Shown here one piece after another: positions 46,157-54,292 of a stretch of 54,292 nucleotides of DNA (the first letter of the stretch is position 1; each line of letters opens with the position of its first letter). The translations under genes were made by a program, and so were the position numbers. The notes beneath the pieces were generated by a model. That model saw only the letters and a list, made by a program, of their open reading frames with translations, did not search any database and was not told the DNA's origin. The DNA lies in the IMG/VR virus record IMGVR_UViG_3300025547_000008, positions 1-54,292 of that record. One strand, written 5' to 3'. This DNA is from a virus.

Positions 46157-46342
46157 TTATTCATCTTCTAACTCGATGAGATTTAAAATAATAGATATTT
46201 TATCTTCCATTATTTCTAATCTACCAGCGAGTTCTTTTACTGGAATAACCTTTCCTTCGGCGTCGAATAAGTTTGACCTTAATCTCTCCATCGAAAGTTG
46301 TAACTGTTCAATATGTTCTAATATTCTATTTTTTCTTAACAT
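46157..46342 (-). CDS. Small coiled-coil protein (61 aa)
   Basis: MLRKNRILEHIEQLQLSMER, then a coiled coil and ELAGRLEIMEDKISIILNLI. It is 21 nt downstream of a TATATTTAT motif (46363-46371) and sits upstream of the membrane/coiled-coil gene, with which it may interact. No family is recognised. Confidence 0.7.
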   Translation of the reverse strand: MLRKNRILEHIEQLQLSMERLRSNLFDAEGKVIPVKELAGRLEIMEDKISIILNLIELEDE

Positions 46343-46362
46343 TTAATGTATCCTTAATAGTA

Positions 46363-46371
46363 ATAAATATA
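46363..46371 (-). promoter_or_regulatory. TATATTTAT motif upstream of membrane-protein operon
   Basis: Minus strand TATATTTATTAC, 21 nt upstream of the 46342 start. A clean single-motif promoter candidate. Confidence 0.5.
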
Positions 46372-46382
46372 ATATATATTAA

Positions 46383-46568
46383 CTATTGTTTAGATTCTTC
46401 TACTGATGCTTTTCTATATCCGGTAACTAATTTCTTCAATTCACCGAGAGCTTTTCGTGCTCTACCACCTGCTGCTTTGTTACCCTTTTCAGAATATATT
46501 TCATGGTTTTCTGAAAATTCAGTGTATAGTTTAGTAATCTGTTCGTTTAGTTCATTTAATTTACTCAT
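46383..46568 (-). CDS. Histone H1-like (Hc1-type) protein (61 aa)
   Basis: The segment GNKAAGGRARKALGELKKLV and its neighbourhood match the Hc1/histone H1-like family of Bacteroidota, which has a helical N-terminus (ELNEQITKLYTEFSENHEIY) and a GNKAAG-x-RARK-x-L-x-ELK core. These are small basic proteins that bind and compact DNA. In a phage it could package or cover viral DNA or repress host transcription; that is inference. It overlaps the J-domain gene's 3' end and is expressed from the 47394 motif. Confidence 0.78.
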   Translation of the reverse strand: MSKLNELNEQITKLYTEFSENHEIYSEKGNKAAGGRARKALGELKKLVTGYRKASVEESKQ

Positions 46569-47145
46569 CGTTTTTCTCCTCGTTAATGTTTAGTCCGAGA
46601 GATTTTAACATTCCCTCTTTCACTATTTCTTTATTTTCTTCTGGGGTATCTTTCCATTGCCAAGCGTAAGTTCCTTTGAGTTCATGTATCTTCTCTGTAA
46701 GTTTCTTTACACTTTCTTCTAAATACTTACTATCATCTTTTTTAATTTTAGAAATGTCAATTCCTAATTCCATTGCTATTTCCATCACTCTTGACCAATC
46801 TTTATTCTTTACTGATCCTAATGCTTCTTTGTATAAATCTACTAATTTATTATGCCTAACTTGAGAAATATTTTTGTTTTCAAGTTTATCAGGATGAGTT
46901 TTTTGAGCTATCTTTTTAAATACTATATTCACATCCTTTTCTGGAATATCATATTCAATAGGATCCGTAGCTACTCTTTTAGCATCTTTAGAAGTTTTTT
47001 TCTTTCTAAAATACTCACCAAATTCCTTTTCAAACTCAACTAAACTATCATTAAAAATAAATGTAGTTTCTTCAAGTTCAGTTTTTAAATATAGGATTTG
47101 ATGTTGTAACTTTTTTCTTTTTAATTCTAATAACTTATCATTCAC
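46561..47145 (-). CDS. J-domain (DnaJ-like) protein (194 aa)
   Basis: The centre carries FKKIAQKTHPDKLENKNISQ: the His-Pro-Asp tripeptide at 84-86 in a helix-loop-helix context, the J-domain signature. The rest is a helical N-terminus (KRKKLQHQILYLKTELEETT) and a C-terminal helical region. No Gly/Phe or zinc domain is present, so it is a J-domain-only protein that would recruit host DnaK to a specific partner. It lies between the 47145 gene and the histone-like gene, with overlaps at both ends. Confidence 0.78.
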   Translation of the reverse strand: MNDKLLELKRKKLQHQILYLKTELEETTFIFNDSLVEFEKEFGEYFRKKKTSKDAKRVATDPIEYDIPEKDVNIVFKKIAQKTHPDKLENKNISQVRHNKLVDLYKEALGSVKNKDWSRVMEIAMELGIDISKIKKDDSKYLEESVKKLTEKIHELKGTYAWQWKDTPEENKEIVKEGMLKSLGLNINEEKNDE

Positions 47146-47372
47146 TACGACTGTGGCATATTATATCTATTCAACCAAATGTATAAAGCTTCTTTTTCAT
47201 CTTTACTCAACAACTCAAATATTTCTGGTTGGACTGGGAGTTCTATTAAATCTATTCTATCTTCACCGTCACCATAAACTCTTTTACCATCACCTTCTCC
47301 TGGATCAATTCCAAGTTCTTTTAATCTACGTATTAAAATTTTAAAGTTGACCATTTCCTGTTTATTGGACAT
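47145..47372 (-). CDS. Small protein (75 aa), unknown
   Basis: MSNKQEMVNFKILIRRLKEL, then a Gly-Asp-rich loop (GEGDGKRVYGDGEDRIDLIE) and LSKDEKEALYIWLNRYNMPQ. The start is 22 nt downstream of a TATATTTAT motif and it is the first gene of the J-domain/histone operon. No family is recognised. Confidence 0.7.
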   Translation of the reverse strand: MSNKQEMVNFKILIRRLKELGIDPGEGDGKRVYGDGEDRIDLIELPVQPEIFELLSKDEKEALYIWLNRYNMPQS

Positions 47373-47393
47373 AATATACTTCTCCTGTTGGTA

Positions 47394-47402
47394 ATAAATA
47401 TA
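47394..47402 (-). promoter_or_regulatory. TATATTTAT motif upstream of J-domain/histone operon
   Basis: Minus strand TATATTTATTACC, 22 nt upstream of the 47372 start, directly before the AGGAG ribosome site region. Confidence 0.5.
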
Positions 47403-47410
47403 GATTTTAC

Positions 47411-47593
47411 CTAAATATCATCAAATTCTGCGTCTATTATAGTCATACAGAAATAGAACTTATTACCATTGCGAAGTACTGCGTCTGCACCGTATTTATC
47501 TTTCCAGTAATCTGTTCCCTTTTCATTTGTTTTATCTACATCCATTTTACCTAATACTTGATATAAAGTATCTTTTACATTTATTATATCCAT
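47411..47593 (-). CDS. Small protein (60 aa), unknown
   Basis: MDIINVKDTLYQVLGKMDVD, then DYWKDKYGADAVLRNGNKFY and FCMTIIDAEFDDI. Mixed alpha/beta. It lies between the GroEL gene and the 47394 motif with no overlap. No family is recognised. Confidence 0.65.
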   Translation of the reverse strand: MDIINVKDTLYQVLGKMDVDKTNEKGTDYWKDKYGADAVLRNGNKFYFCMTIIDAEFDDI

Positions 47594-47609
47594 TTATAAT
47601 ATCCATAAT

Positions 47610-47636
47610 AGTGGGACCACTTATTGTGATCCCACT
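47610..47636 (-). terminator. Hairpin downstream of groEL
   Basis: On the minus strand AGTGGGATCAC pairs with GTGGTCCCACT (11 bp, one G-U) around an AATAA loop. It lies 13 nt after the GroEL stop at 47649. The run of T after the stem is weak, so it may act as a 3' stabiliser or a partial terminator rather than a strong stop. Confidence 0.6.
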
Positions 47637-47648
47637 ACCAATGTGGAT

Positions 47649-49280
47649 TTACATCATGCCTGGCATTCCACCCATTCCGCCTGGTGGCATCATAGGTGAT
47701 GTGTCGTCACTTGGAATTTCCGTAATAACGGCCTCCGTTGTGAGTAACATACCAGCGATTGAACTTGCGTTCTCTACTGCTACACGTGTAACCTTAGCTG
47801 GATCAATAATGCCAGCCTTGAACATATCTACATATTCTCCACTACGAGCATCAAACCCAGTTCCATTTTTACTATTAAGAACTTCACGTGCTACGACGGA
47901 AGATTCTTCACCAGCATTTTCACAGATTTGACGAAGTGGTGCTTGAAGTGCTTTTCTCATGATATTCACTCCAACCATTTGTTCATCATCTACTGATACA
48001 TCGTCAAGAGCTGAAATAGCACGAAGTAGAGTAACACCACCACCAGCGACGATACCTTCTTCAACTGCTGCTCGGGTTGCGTGTAACGCATCTTCCACAC
48101 GAGCTTTCTTCTCTTTCATTTCAACTTCAGTTGGTGCTCCAACATTTAGTACTGCAACTCCACCACTTAGTTTAGCAAGTCGCTCTTGTAACTTCTCAAT
48201 ATCATAATCGGAAGTGGATTTTTCAATCTGAACTTTGATTTCATTAATACGAGATTTAATTGTATCTACATCACCACTACCACCAACGACGGTTGTATTG
48301 TCTTTGTCGGATACAACACGTGAACAGGTTCCCATAAAATCAAGAGTTGTGTTCTCTAATTTATGACCAGCTTCTTCAGAAATTACGGTTGCTCCGGTGA
48401 GTGCCGCAATATCTTCTAACATTGATTTACGTCTGTCTCCAAATCCTGGTGCCTTCACTGCAAGAACTTTGAATGTTCCACGGAGTTTATTCACTACGAG
48501 TGCCGCGAGTGCTTCACCATCTACATCTTCAGCTACTATGACGATTGGTTTTCCTGTCTGAACTACTTTCTCCAAAATAGGTAGAACGTCTTTCACATTG
48601 GAAATCTTCTTGTCATGTAATAAGATATATGGATCTTCAAGAACTGCTTCCATATTATCAGAATCGGTTACGAAGTATGGTGAAAGATAACCACGATCAA
48701 ATTGCATTCCTTCTACGAAATCCAAATATGTTTCAGCTGTCTTACTTTCTTCTACAGTAATAACACCGTCTTTACCAACTTTTTCCATTGCCTCAGCAAT
48801 CTTTCCACCAATCTCACTATCATCATTTGCTGAGATTGTAGCTACTTGAGCAATTTGATTTGAATCTGGAAGGTCTTTAGCTGCGTTACGGATGGACTCT
48901 ACAACTTTACTTGATGCAAAATCAATCCCACGTTTAATGGACATTGGATTTGCACCCGCTGTAACATTCTTCACTCCTTCGTTTATGATGGCCTGTGCGA
49001 GAACCGTGGCGGTAGTTGTACCATCACCAGCTATATCAGATGTTCTTGACGCAACTTCTTTCAATAACTCTGCCCCTACACTTTCAAACTTATCTTCAAG
49101 TTCAATTTCCTTTGCTACTGTAACCCCATCTTTGGTTATGAGCGGAGAACCGAACTTCTTTTCAATAACTACATTCCTACCCTTTGGACCTAATGTAACC
49201 TTAACCGCGTTTGCAAGTTGGTCTACACCAGACATCAAAGCTGAGTGGGATTGAGCATTGTATTTTATTTCTTTAGCCAT
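47649..49280 (-). CDS. groEL: GroEL chaperonin (543 aa)
   Basis: Full-length canonical Gro[22 protein letters not shown], the ATP-binding [14 protein letters not shown] near 86-100, [11 protein letters not shown], an intact apical domain, the equatorial region and the C-terminal [10 protein letters not shown] tail. No essential residue appears lost. GroEL folds proteins in a 14-mer with GroES, which lies just upstream (groES-groEL order in transcription). Phage-encoded GroELs are known, but usually as single genes; here GroEL, GroES and Hsp20 are together. High similarity to cellular GroEL suggests acquisition from the host lineage. Confidence 0.98.
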   Translation of the reverse strand: MAKEIKYNAQSHSALMSGVDQLANAVKVTLGPKGRNVVIEKKFGSPLITKDGVTVAKEIELEDKFESVGAELLKEVASRTSDIAGDGTTTATVLAQAIINEGVKNVTAGANPMSIKRGIDFASSKVVESIRNAAKDLPDSNQIAQVATISANDDSEIGGKIAEAMEKVGKDGVITVEESKTAETYLDFVEGMQFDRGYLSPYFVTDSDNMEAVLEDPYILLHDKKISNVKDVLPILEKVVQTGKPIVIVAEDVDGEALAALVVNKLRGTFKVLAVKAPGFGDRRKSMLEDIAALTGATVISEEAGHKLENTTLDFMGTCSRVVSDKDNTTVVGGSGDVDTIKSRINEIKVQIEKSTSDYDIEKLQERLAKLSGGVAVLNVGAPTEVEMKEKKARVEDALHATRAAVEEGIVAGGGVTLLRAISALDDVSVDDEQMVGVNIMRKALQAPLRQICENAGEESSVVAREVLNSKNGTGFDARSGEYVDMFKAGIIDPAKVTRVAVENASSIAGMLLTTEAVITEIPSDDTSPMMPPGGMGGMPGMM

Positions 49281-49289
49281 TTCATTCTC

Positions 49290-49580
49290 CTATAACTTAG
49301 CCATTATGTCATTCTCACGAACAATTAATAAATCACTTCCATCAATATTGATTTCAGTTCCACTATATTTTCCATATAGGACTTCATCATTTACACTAAC
49401 GGATGGACTTACTAATGTTCCACTATCAGTTGTCCTGCCTGGACCAACTGCTACTACTTTACCGCGTTGCGGTTTTTCTTGTGCCGTATCGGGAAGAATA
49501 ATTCCACCGGTGGAAACTTCATCAGCTTCTGCGGCTTCTATAACTACTCTATCCGATAACGGATTGATACTATAACTCAT
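49290..49580 (-). CDS. groES: GroES co-chaperonin (96 aa)
   Basis: [20 protein letters not shown], then [29 protein letters not shown] and [14 protein letters not shown]: the canonical GroES beta-barrel, including the mobile-loop region GGIILPDTA that docks onto GroEL. The start follows CAGGAGAAAG. It lies 9 bp upstream of groEL, so both are co-transcribed. Confidence 0.98.
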   Translation of the reverse strand: MSYSINPLSDRVVIEAAEADEVSTGGIILPDTAQEKPQRGKVVAVGPGRTTDSGTLVSPSVSVNDEVLYGKYSGTEINIDGSDLLIVRENDIMAKL

Positions 49581-49627
49581 TTTACTTTCTCCTGTATTTA
49601 TTAGTTATATTATTTTGATATAATAAA

Positions 49628-49688
49628 AGTGGGCTCGGTTGTTTTTAAGTTTGTTTATAATGGAAACTAAAAATTGGTTGAACCCACT
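49628..49688 (-). terminator. Hairpin downstream of hsp20
   Basis: On the minus strand AGTGGGTTC pairs with GAGCCCACT (9 bp, one G-U) around a long A/T-rich loop of about 40 nt, followed by TTTTATT. It lies between hsp20 and groES and may reduce read-through. Confidence 0.4.
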
Positions 49689-49716
49689 CTATTATATAAT
49701 AGTAATAATTTCTATT

Positions 49717-50190
49717 TTATGAAATTTTTACTATATTAACCATCGGAATTTCTGGTTCTATTTTGGGAAGTTCTATAGATAATATACCATCTTCAAATTT
49801 AGCTGATATATTTTCTCCATCAAGTAATTCACCTAATTCAAATGAACGTTTGAATGAAGATTGCTTCAACTCTCTACGAAGTACTTTAGCACCGTCAACG
49901 TCAAATGTATTATGTTTATTACCTGAAATAGTTAAGATACCATCTTCAACTTGAATGTTCAAATCCTTCTTACGAAGTCCTGGAATTTCTGCGATGATGC
50001 CAACTTTATCATCCCATTCATAAACATTTATTTTTGGATACGATGAACCTTTATACGGATTCACCCCAACCGTCTTTGCTATGTCTGGAAATTGTGTGTT
50101 TACCACTTGGTCAAATAATGCGTCAAATGGTGTTAAGAATGTATCTCTATCGAAAAAAGGGATACCTGTGTGAAGTGCAACTTTAGTCAT
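49717..50190 (-). CDS. Small heat-shock protein, Hsp20 family (157 aa)
   Basis: The start at 50190 (MTKVALHTG) follows CAGGAGAAATAA; a longer frame begins at 50220 without a ribosome site. Alpha-crystallin domain: INVYEWDDKVGIIAEIPGLR, LNIQVEDGILTISGNKHNTF, RRELKQSSFKRSFEL and the hallmark GILSIELPK, with a C-terminal MVNIVKIS tail of the I/V-x-I/V type. A holdase that keeps unfolded proteins soluble for GroEL. Hsp20 genes are frequent in marine T4-like phages. The 131-bp gap upstream has no gene and no clear motif-class promoter. Confidence 0.95.
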   Translation of the reverse strand: MTKVALHTGIPFFDRDTFLTPFDALFDQVVNTQFPDIAKTVGVNPYKGSSYPKINVYEWDDKVGIIAEIPGLRKKDLNIQVEDGILTISGNKHNTFDVDGAKVLRRELKQSSFKRSFELGELLDGENISAKFEDGILSIELPKIEPEIPMVNIVKIS

Positions 50191-50321
50191 GTTATTTCTC
50201 CTGTTAGTTACGTTAGTCAACTATGAACATCAATCTCTTTTGAGCCTTGACATTCGGTTATGTTATTGTCCTCTATTGAGCGACAAATTTTTATACTCAT
50301 CTATATATATCACGTAATTTT

Positions 50322-50828
50322 TCAAAACGTCTTTTTATTTTTAAAATCAAAAAATTCGCCGGACTTATTTTCAGCATAACTATTAGTTGGATGAGTGTCA
50401 TCAAATCTATAATGATATGTTAATGCATCTGCACACACTATATTCTTGTCTAATATATCTAATATTTCTTGTGTAGGATTTGGACCTGCCAATCTTTCTT
50501 TACATAACTGAACATTATCTTCCATCAGTTCTACACCATAGGTAGTGGATAATGCCTGTTCTAATGTACAATTACTTTGTTCCATCTTCCGTATAACCAC
50601 TTCTGAAAGAATTTGACCATCACCACAAGAATTATCCATATAAGTTTTAGTCCAATCATAAAACATATCAGGTGATTTTTTTTCTTCATCATCTAATATT
50701 TCTTGTACATATTTAGTTGATGTAAAAACTTCAGCTGTTGCTTTCTGTCTTTCCCTATCTCTATCTATACCACTCATATAATCAAAATTACGAGAATGAC
50801 TTATATAATCATTTAGTATCTTGTTCAT
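50322..50828 (-). CDS. Methyltransferase-fold protein without DPPY (168 aa)
   Basis: The start at 50828 (MNKILNDYI) follows AGGA and overlaps the end of the large helicase gene. The segment RQKATAEVFTSTKYVQEILD, YMDNSCGDGQILSEVVIRKM (motif I, CGDG), YGVELMEDNVQLCKERL (motif II) and NIVCADAL indicate a SAM-binding DNA methyltransferase fold like the small phage family, but no (D/N/S)PPY motif is found. Either catalytically silent or a DNA-recognition partner for the fusion protein. Confidence 0.75.
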   Translation of the reverse strand: MNKILNDYISHSRNFDYMSGIDRDRERQKATAEVFTSTKYVQEILDDEEKKSPDMFYDWTKTYMDNSCGDGQILSEVVIRKMEQSNCTLEQALSTTYGVELMEDNVQLCKERLAGPNPTQEILDILDKNIVCADALTYHYRFDDTHPTNSYAENKSGEFFDFKNKKTF

Positions 50829-53800
50829 ACCAATCCTGAATATATTCATTAACAAAATCTATTTCTTCTTGTGTAAATCCAAAATAATTAAATAACTTTT
50901 CATCATCCCACTCTTGTGTAAAATCAAGATAAGGTACTGCCCTTAACTCACCTCGATGTAAGTTTTGATTCAATTTAAGAGTAGAAACGGCGAATCTTGA
51001 AAACTTTGTAAGTAAGTAATCAAAACAATTAAGTGCTTCAATCTCAGAATCAAATGTAATTTCATTTGAAGTATTTTCAGTAGTTTTTTCTGTATATAAA
51101 AGTTCGTCAAAAGAATTTTCATATTTTTTAGAAATTATTGATTGAAATTTACCACTCGGTTTTCCATTTTTCGGAACACCAGTTGATATAGCGTTTACCT
51201 TGAGTAAATATTTTTTATATTTTTTTGTTTTCCTAAATAAATTTTCTTCTATAGAATTAGTATTTTGTTTATCAATTTTTTCTTTTATTGAATTTACTAA
51301 CAAATTACCATGTATAAAGATATCATCTAAATTAGTATATGTGATAGTTTTGTTTTGTTTTTTATAGTAGTTGTTAACAACTTTTATATTTTTGTTTTTT
51401 ACCTTTTTGATTCTCGTAAGACTAAGTGGGGCTTCTTGATTGATATCAAAAAGTTCATTTCCATTTAATAAGGTGAGAATAGCTTCCCAATCGGAAACAA
51501 TTTTTTTAATTGTTTTTGTACTTGGTTTTTCATTTACAATCTTCCTACTGAGAAAAGGGGTAGCTGGATGTAAACAAATTAAAGTACCACCAAAATTAAG
51601 TTCATGAAAACATTTAATAAATATTTCTATATGTTTAAAATATGGTGGGTTAATAATAATAAAATCTTTCTTGTTTGTAGAAGATTTAATAAATCCCATT
51701 GTATTATTAAGTTTTTCAAAAAAAGAGTTTTCATCTTCATAACTTAGTAATTCTATAATTTCTTCATTTGTAACACCTACTTTCCCAAAAATAATCATAG
51801 AGTATCTTTTCAGTAAATGGGCCATTGCAATAATCCCACTACCACTTTTAGCATGAGGAAAAACGAAATTTTTCTTATCCTTTAATTTAAGTTCCTTAAC
51901 CCAAGGTTCTAAACATCCTATCCAATTCTCTACTGAAAGTTGAGTATCATCACCACCATAGGTGAACCACTTATCAATTCCATTTTTTGTAGTTGAAATA
52001 AGAGTTTCTCTATCCATATCTAAATAGTTTCGAATCCCCTCGATTCTACTATTTTTTAGTTTACCATTAATCTTATCAGTTAAACCAAATTTTCTTATAG
52101 TTTCCACAAAAATTCTTGAAAGTCCTTCGTTTGGTAATTCTAACCCTACTGAGAACTCATCCTCACCTTGATACTTAAAAAGTTCATCTATATGTTTATC
52201 AACCTTCCCCTCAGATTTATAAACCGCCCATACAATATCAAGTTTACTCAAAGTTTGTTCGAATGATTTCTTGACCTGATCCCGTAAATCTAATATCTCA
52301 TTTTTAACTCTTTCTGTATTGTCTTTTTGGGATTTAGAATAATCGGTTTTTTGTCTACCAAGATTCCGTTTCCACAAATCTAATTTATATTTTTGTGCCT
52401 TATTATTAGATGACCATTTTTGTTTTATTGCCCATTCTATCCAAGTAGAATCTAACTCATCAACGCCAAAAGATTTATCTAAACAAGTACCAACAGTAAG
52501 TCCTCTCCTAATTGTATTTTTATTTACAATTTTATTAATCTTAGACTCTATTTCTTCAAGTTTTTTAGGTTCTGACCAAGTTCTTCTTTCATCAACATAC
52601 TTTGTAATATCAATAATTGAAAAGAAATATTTTAAAGCAGCTGTTTGGTCACCACCATTAATCTTAGCCATAGAATCAACAAACTCAGCTCCTACTTGAT
52701 AAATTCTATCCGGCTTATAATCCCACATAATAACTTTCTCAACTTTAGTTGTTTTACCAATATGATTATCTAAATCAATATCAAATCCAAAACCTCTACC
52801 GAATAGTTGGAAATAAATTTCATAAGTAGATTTAGAAGATAAGTTAATAATACTTTTCCAATGTCTTTCTGAAACTCCTTGAATCATACTACCAGCACTC
52901 AAAACAATTGTTCGTTTACCTTCCGATTCTGCCTTTAAGATAAGATTATTAACTTCGTCCTCATTCCAAGCATCTCTACCCGTTGAACCTGCTACAAGTA
53001 TAGGGACAATATTGTTAGAATATTTATGTTTTAGTATAAGTTCTTTAAATTTCCTACATGCAGCTACAGTATCTAAAAGTGCAATATGATGTTTTCTTTC
53101 CCTTGAAAATATGGGAGAAAATTTAGAATCAGGATTTAACATTTTTCCAACTAATTCTTCAAAATGAAATAGATTTGTCAATATACCATCATCAGTATTC
53201 TGTAAATTATGGAGATTAAAATCAGAACCATCTGAATTCGAAAGTTCAATTAATTTAACCTCAAGTTGTAAATCAATATTAAGATCCCCTAAAAGTTTTT
53301 CCTGAAATTCCTTGATTCCGTGGAAAAATGTATTTGACTCATCAAACTTATCTTGGTGATTTAAAACTATATTACAGGGAGTACCAGATGATAGCGTTAT
53401 TACACCATTACAAATAGACTCATAATATTTTTCCCACTGTGGAGTGAAGTAATTATGTGCCTCGTCCACAAATAATTCATCACACTTTATATCATATGAC
53501 TTTTTAAGTGCACTTAACTTTTCTTCAAAGTTAGGAAAATCTTTCTTTTCTGTCGAAGCCGTTATAAGTTGTGGTGAAAGAACCACAAGTGTATTTCTTA
53601 TTGGTGTCTTGTTAAAATCAAAATCTTTGTTGGATTTCAACTTCACAAAATCCATACAATCTTTATAAGAGTTTTTCCATTTATTTTTCCAACCATTAAA
53701 TACTTTAGTGTCATGACAAAACACAACATGGATACCTACTTTATTTTTTTTGACATATTCTCTTTTAATTTTTTCGAAGAAACACCAAGACTTTCCAAAC

Positions 53801-54292
53801 CTCGTTGTTGCAAATAAACCAAAATATTTAGTTTTGCTATTAATCATCTTTAATATAGCTTCTTCTGAATCTTTAGATGATGTATACGGAATAAGAAGTT
53901 CATCTTTATTTAACTCTATCATTACTTCTAACCTAATTTTATCAAGAGTAGTAAAAAATGTTTCTCTACCAGTACCATCTACTTTTGGTGGTATATTTGA
54001 AATTCTTTTATTTACTTTTTGTTCTACATCGTACGCGGTTCGTTCTTTATCAGTACCTAATCTTCTATCATCATCTGTAAATTTGTAAGCCCATAAAATT
54101 ACAAAAGGCTCATTTATTTTCCATTCACTTGTTATAGTTTCATCTGGTGTCTTATTATTGTTCTTAGAACCATATTGACCGAATTTTATCCACTCCAAAA
54201 TGGATGATAGAGTCAAACCTTTCTTAATCATATTATTATAAACTGTTTCAGTTACCCAAGCATATAATCCTTGGCCTTTTGACTTGAATATT
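50809..54292 (-). CDS. SF2 helicase-methyltransferase fusion, 5' end outside the window
   Basis: The frame is open to the window edge: a further 20 codons upstream of the ATG at 54231 are open. Using numbering from 54231: Walker A-like ATTRFGKSW at 141-149, DEAH at 256-259, SSGTP at 281-285, and a helicase-C region with GVSERHW and a YFQLFGRGFG motif VI near 460-500. A SAM-type motif KSGSGIIAM lies near residue 797, and IINPPYFKH (methyltransferase motif IV) near 857. The C-terminus is of the Eco57I/TRD type (VPYLDFTQEWDDEKLFNYFG). The layout matches single-polypeptide restriction-modification or modification-helicase enzymes (Type ISP-like); any nuclease would be N-terminal, beyond the window. 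Confidence 0.85.
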   Translation of the reverse strand, partial: IFKSKGQGLYAWVTETVYNNMIKKGLTLSSILEWIKFGQYGSKNNNKTPDETITSEWKINEPFVILWAYKFTDDDRRLGTDKERTAYDVEQKVNKRISNIPPKVDGTGRETFFTTLDKIRLEVMIELNKDELLIPYTSSKDSEEAILKMINSKTKYFGLFATTRFGKSWCFFEKIKREYVKKNKVGIHVVFCHDTKVFNGWKNKWKNSYKDCMDFVKLKSNKDFDFNKTPIRNTLVVLSPQLITASTEKKDFPNFEEKLSALKKSYDIKCDELFVDEAHNYFTPQWEKYYESICNGVITLSSGTPCNIVLNHQDKFDESNTFFHGIKEFQEKLLGDLNIDLQLEVKLIELSNSDGSDFNLHNLQNTDDGILTNLFHFEELVGKMLNPDSKFSPIFSRERKHHIALLDTVAACRKFKELILKHKYSNNIVPILVAGSTGRDAWNEDEVNNLILKAESEGKRTIVLSAGSMIQGVSERHWKSIINLSSKSTYEIYFQLFGRGFGFDIDLDNHIGKTTKVEKVIMWDYKPDRIYQVGAEFVDSMAKINGGDQTAALKYFFSIIDITKYVDERRTWSEPKKLEEIESKINKIVNKNTIRRGLTVGTCLDKSFGVDELDSTWIEWAIKQKWSSNNKAQKYKLDLWKRNLGRQKTDYSKSQKDNTERVKNEILDLRDQVKKSFEQTLSKLDIVWAVYKSEGKVDKHIDELFKYQGEDEFSVGLELPNEGLSRIFVETIRKFGLTDKINGKLKNSRIEGIRNYLDMDRETLISTTKNGIDKWFTYGGDDTQLSVENWIGCLEPWVKELKLKDKKNFVFPHAKSGSGIIAMAHLLKRYSMIIFGKVGVTNEEIIELLSYEDENSFFEKLNNTMGFIKSSTNKKDFIIINPPYFKHIEIFIKCFHELNFGGTLICLHPATPFLSRKIVNEKPSTKTIKKIVSDWEAILTLLNGNELFDINQEAPLSLTRIKKVKNKNIKVVNNYYKKQNKTITYTNLDDIFIHGNLLVNSIKEKIDKQNTNSIEENLFRKTKKYKKYLLKVNAISTGVPKNGKPSGKFQSIISKKYENSFDELLYTEKTTENTSNEITFDSEIEALNCFDYLLTKFSRFAVSTLKLNQNLHRGELRAVPYLDFTQEWDDEKLFNYFGFTQEEIDFVNEYIQDWYEQDTK

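Noticed and set aside
47959-49254. Plus-strand frames antisense to GroEL
   Set aside because: Shadows of GroEL.
50221-50321. Promoter for the Hsp20 gene
   Set aside because: No copy of the TTGACT-17-TATATT or TATATTTAT class was found in this gap; a TTGACT-like string at 50215-50220 has no -10 at the right distance.

Overview
The window is a stretch of a large, AT-rich, T4-like (contractile-tailed) bacteriophage genome. Nearly every gene lies on the minus strand in tightly packed operons joined by TAATG or ATGA stop/start overlaps. Evidence for a T4-like myovirus is a baseplate block with gp6-, gp25- and gp5-like proteins, a gp55-like late sigma factor and a giant tail-associated protein. 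The host is most likely a member of the Bacteroidota or a neighbouring phylum: the phage carries a histone H1/Hc1-like gene and a tmRNA whose tag appears to start Gly-Asp-Asn and ends in YALAA. That host assignment is inference.

Layout, left to right. Positions 1-17714 hold the late virion module: a PKD-domain protein with Gly-rich heptad repeats (cut by the window edge), a tandem family of small virion paralogs, a 2255-residue tail protein, a DNRLRE-like protein, gp6- and gp25-like baseplate wedge proteins, several unrecognised virion proteins and a gp5-like hub/spike. At 17934-18155 sits the only plus-strand gene, a small two-TM protein with its own promoter motif, 5' hairpin and a strong shared terminator. 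Positions 18228-27225 hold the gp55-like sigma, an HD hydrolase, a 3D-domain protein, a DNA methyltransferase, a complete phage tmRNA, an IMPDH/GMP-reductase-type enzyme, a probably broken zinc-ribbon gene, an AAA+ ATPase and an ATP-dependent DNA ligase. Positions 27292-45125 are an early/accessory region of many small genes, several below 60 codons. It also contains a metallophosphoesterase, four more DNA methyltransferases counting the ACG-start one, a homing-endonuclease-like gene behind a structured RNA, and peptide deformylase. Positions 45194-50190 hold a membrane/coiled-coil protein, a histone-like protein, a J-domain protein, GroEL, GroES and Hsp20. The right end (50322-54292) holds a methyltransferase-fold protein and a large SF2 helicase-methyltransferase fusion that runs off the window.

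Two promoter classes can be read directly. Early genes use sigma70-type promoters (TTGACT or a near match, exactly 17 bp, TATATT or TAAGAT), seven copies. A second class is the 9-mer TATATTTAT, found just upstream of genes on both strands, including divergently between the virion operon and the lone plus-strand gene; it is a candidate late promoter for the gp55-like sigma. Together the window encodes an unusually full protein-quality-control set for a phage: GroEL, GroES, Hsp20, a J-domain protein, peptide deformylase and a tmRNA with a strikingly long predicted tag.
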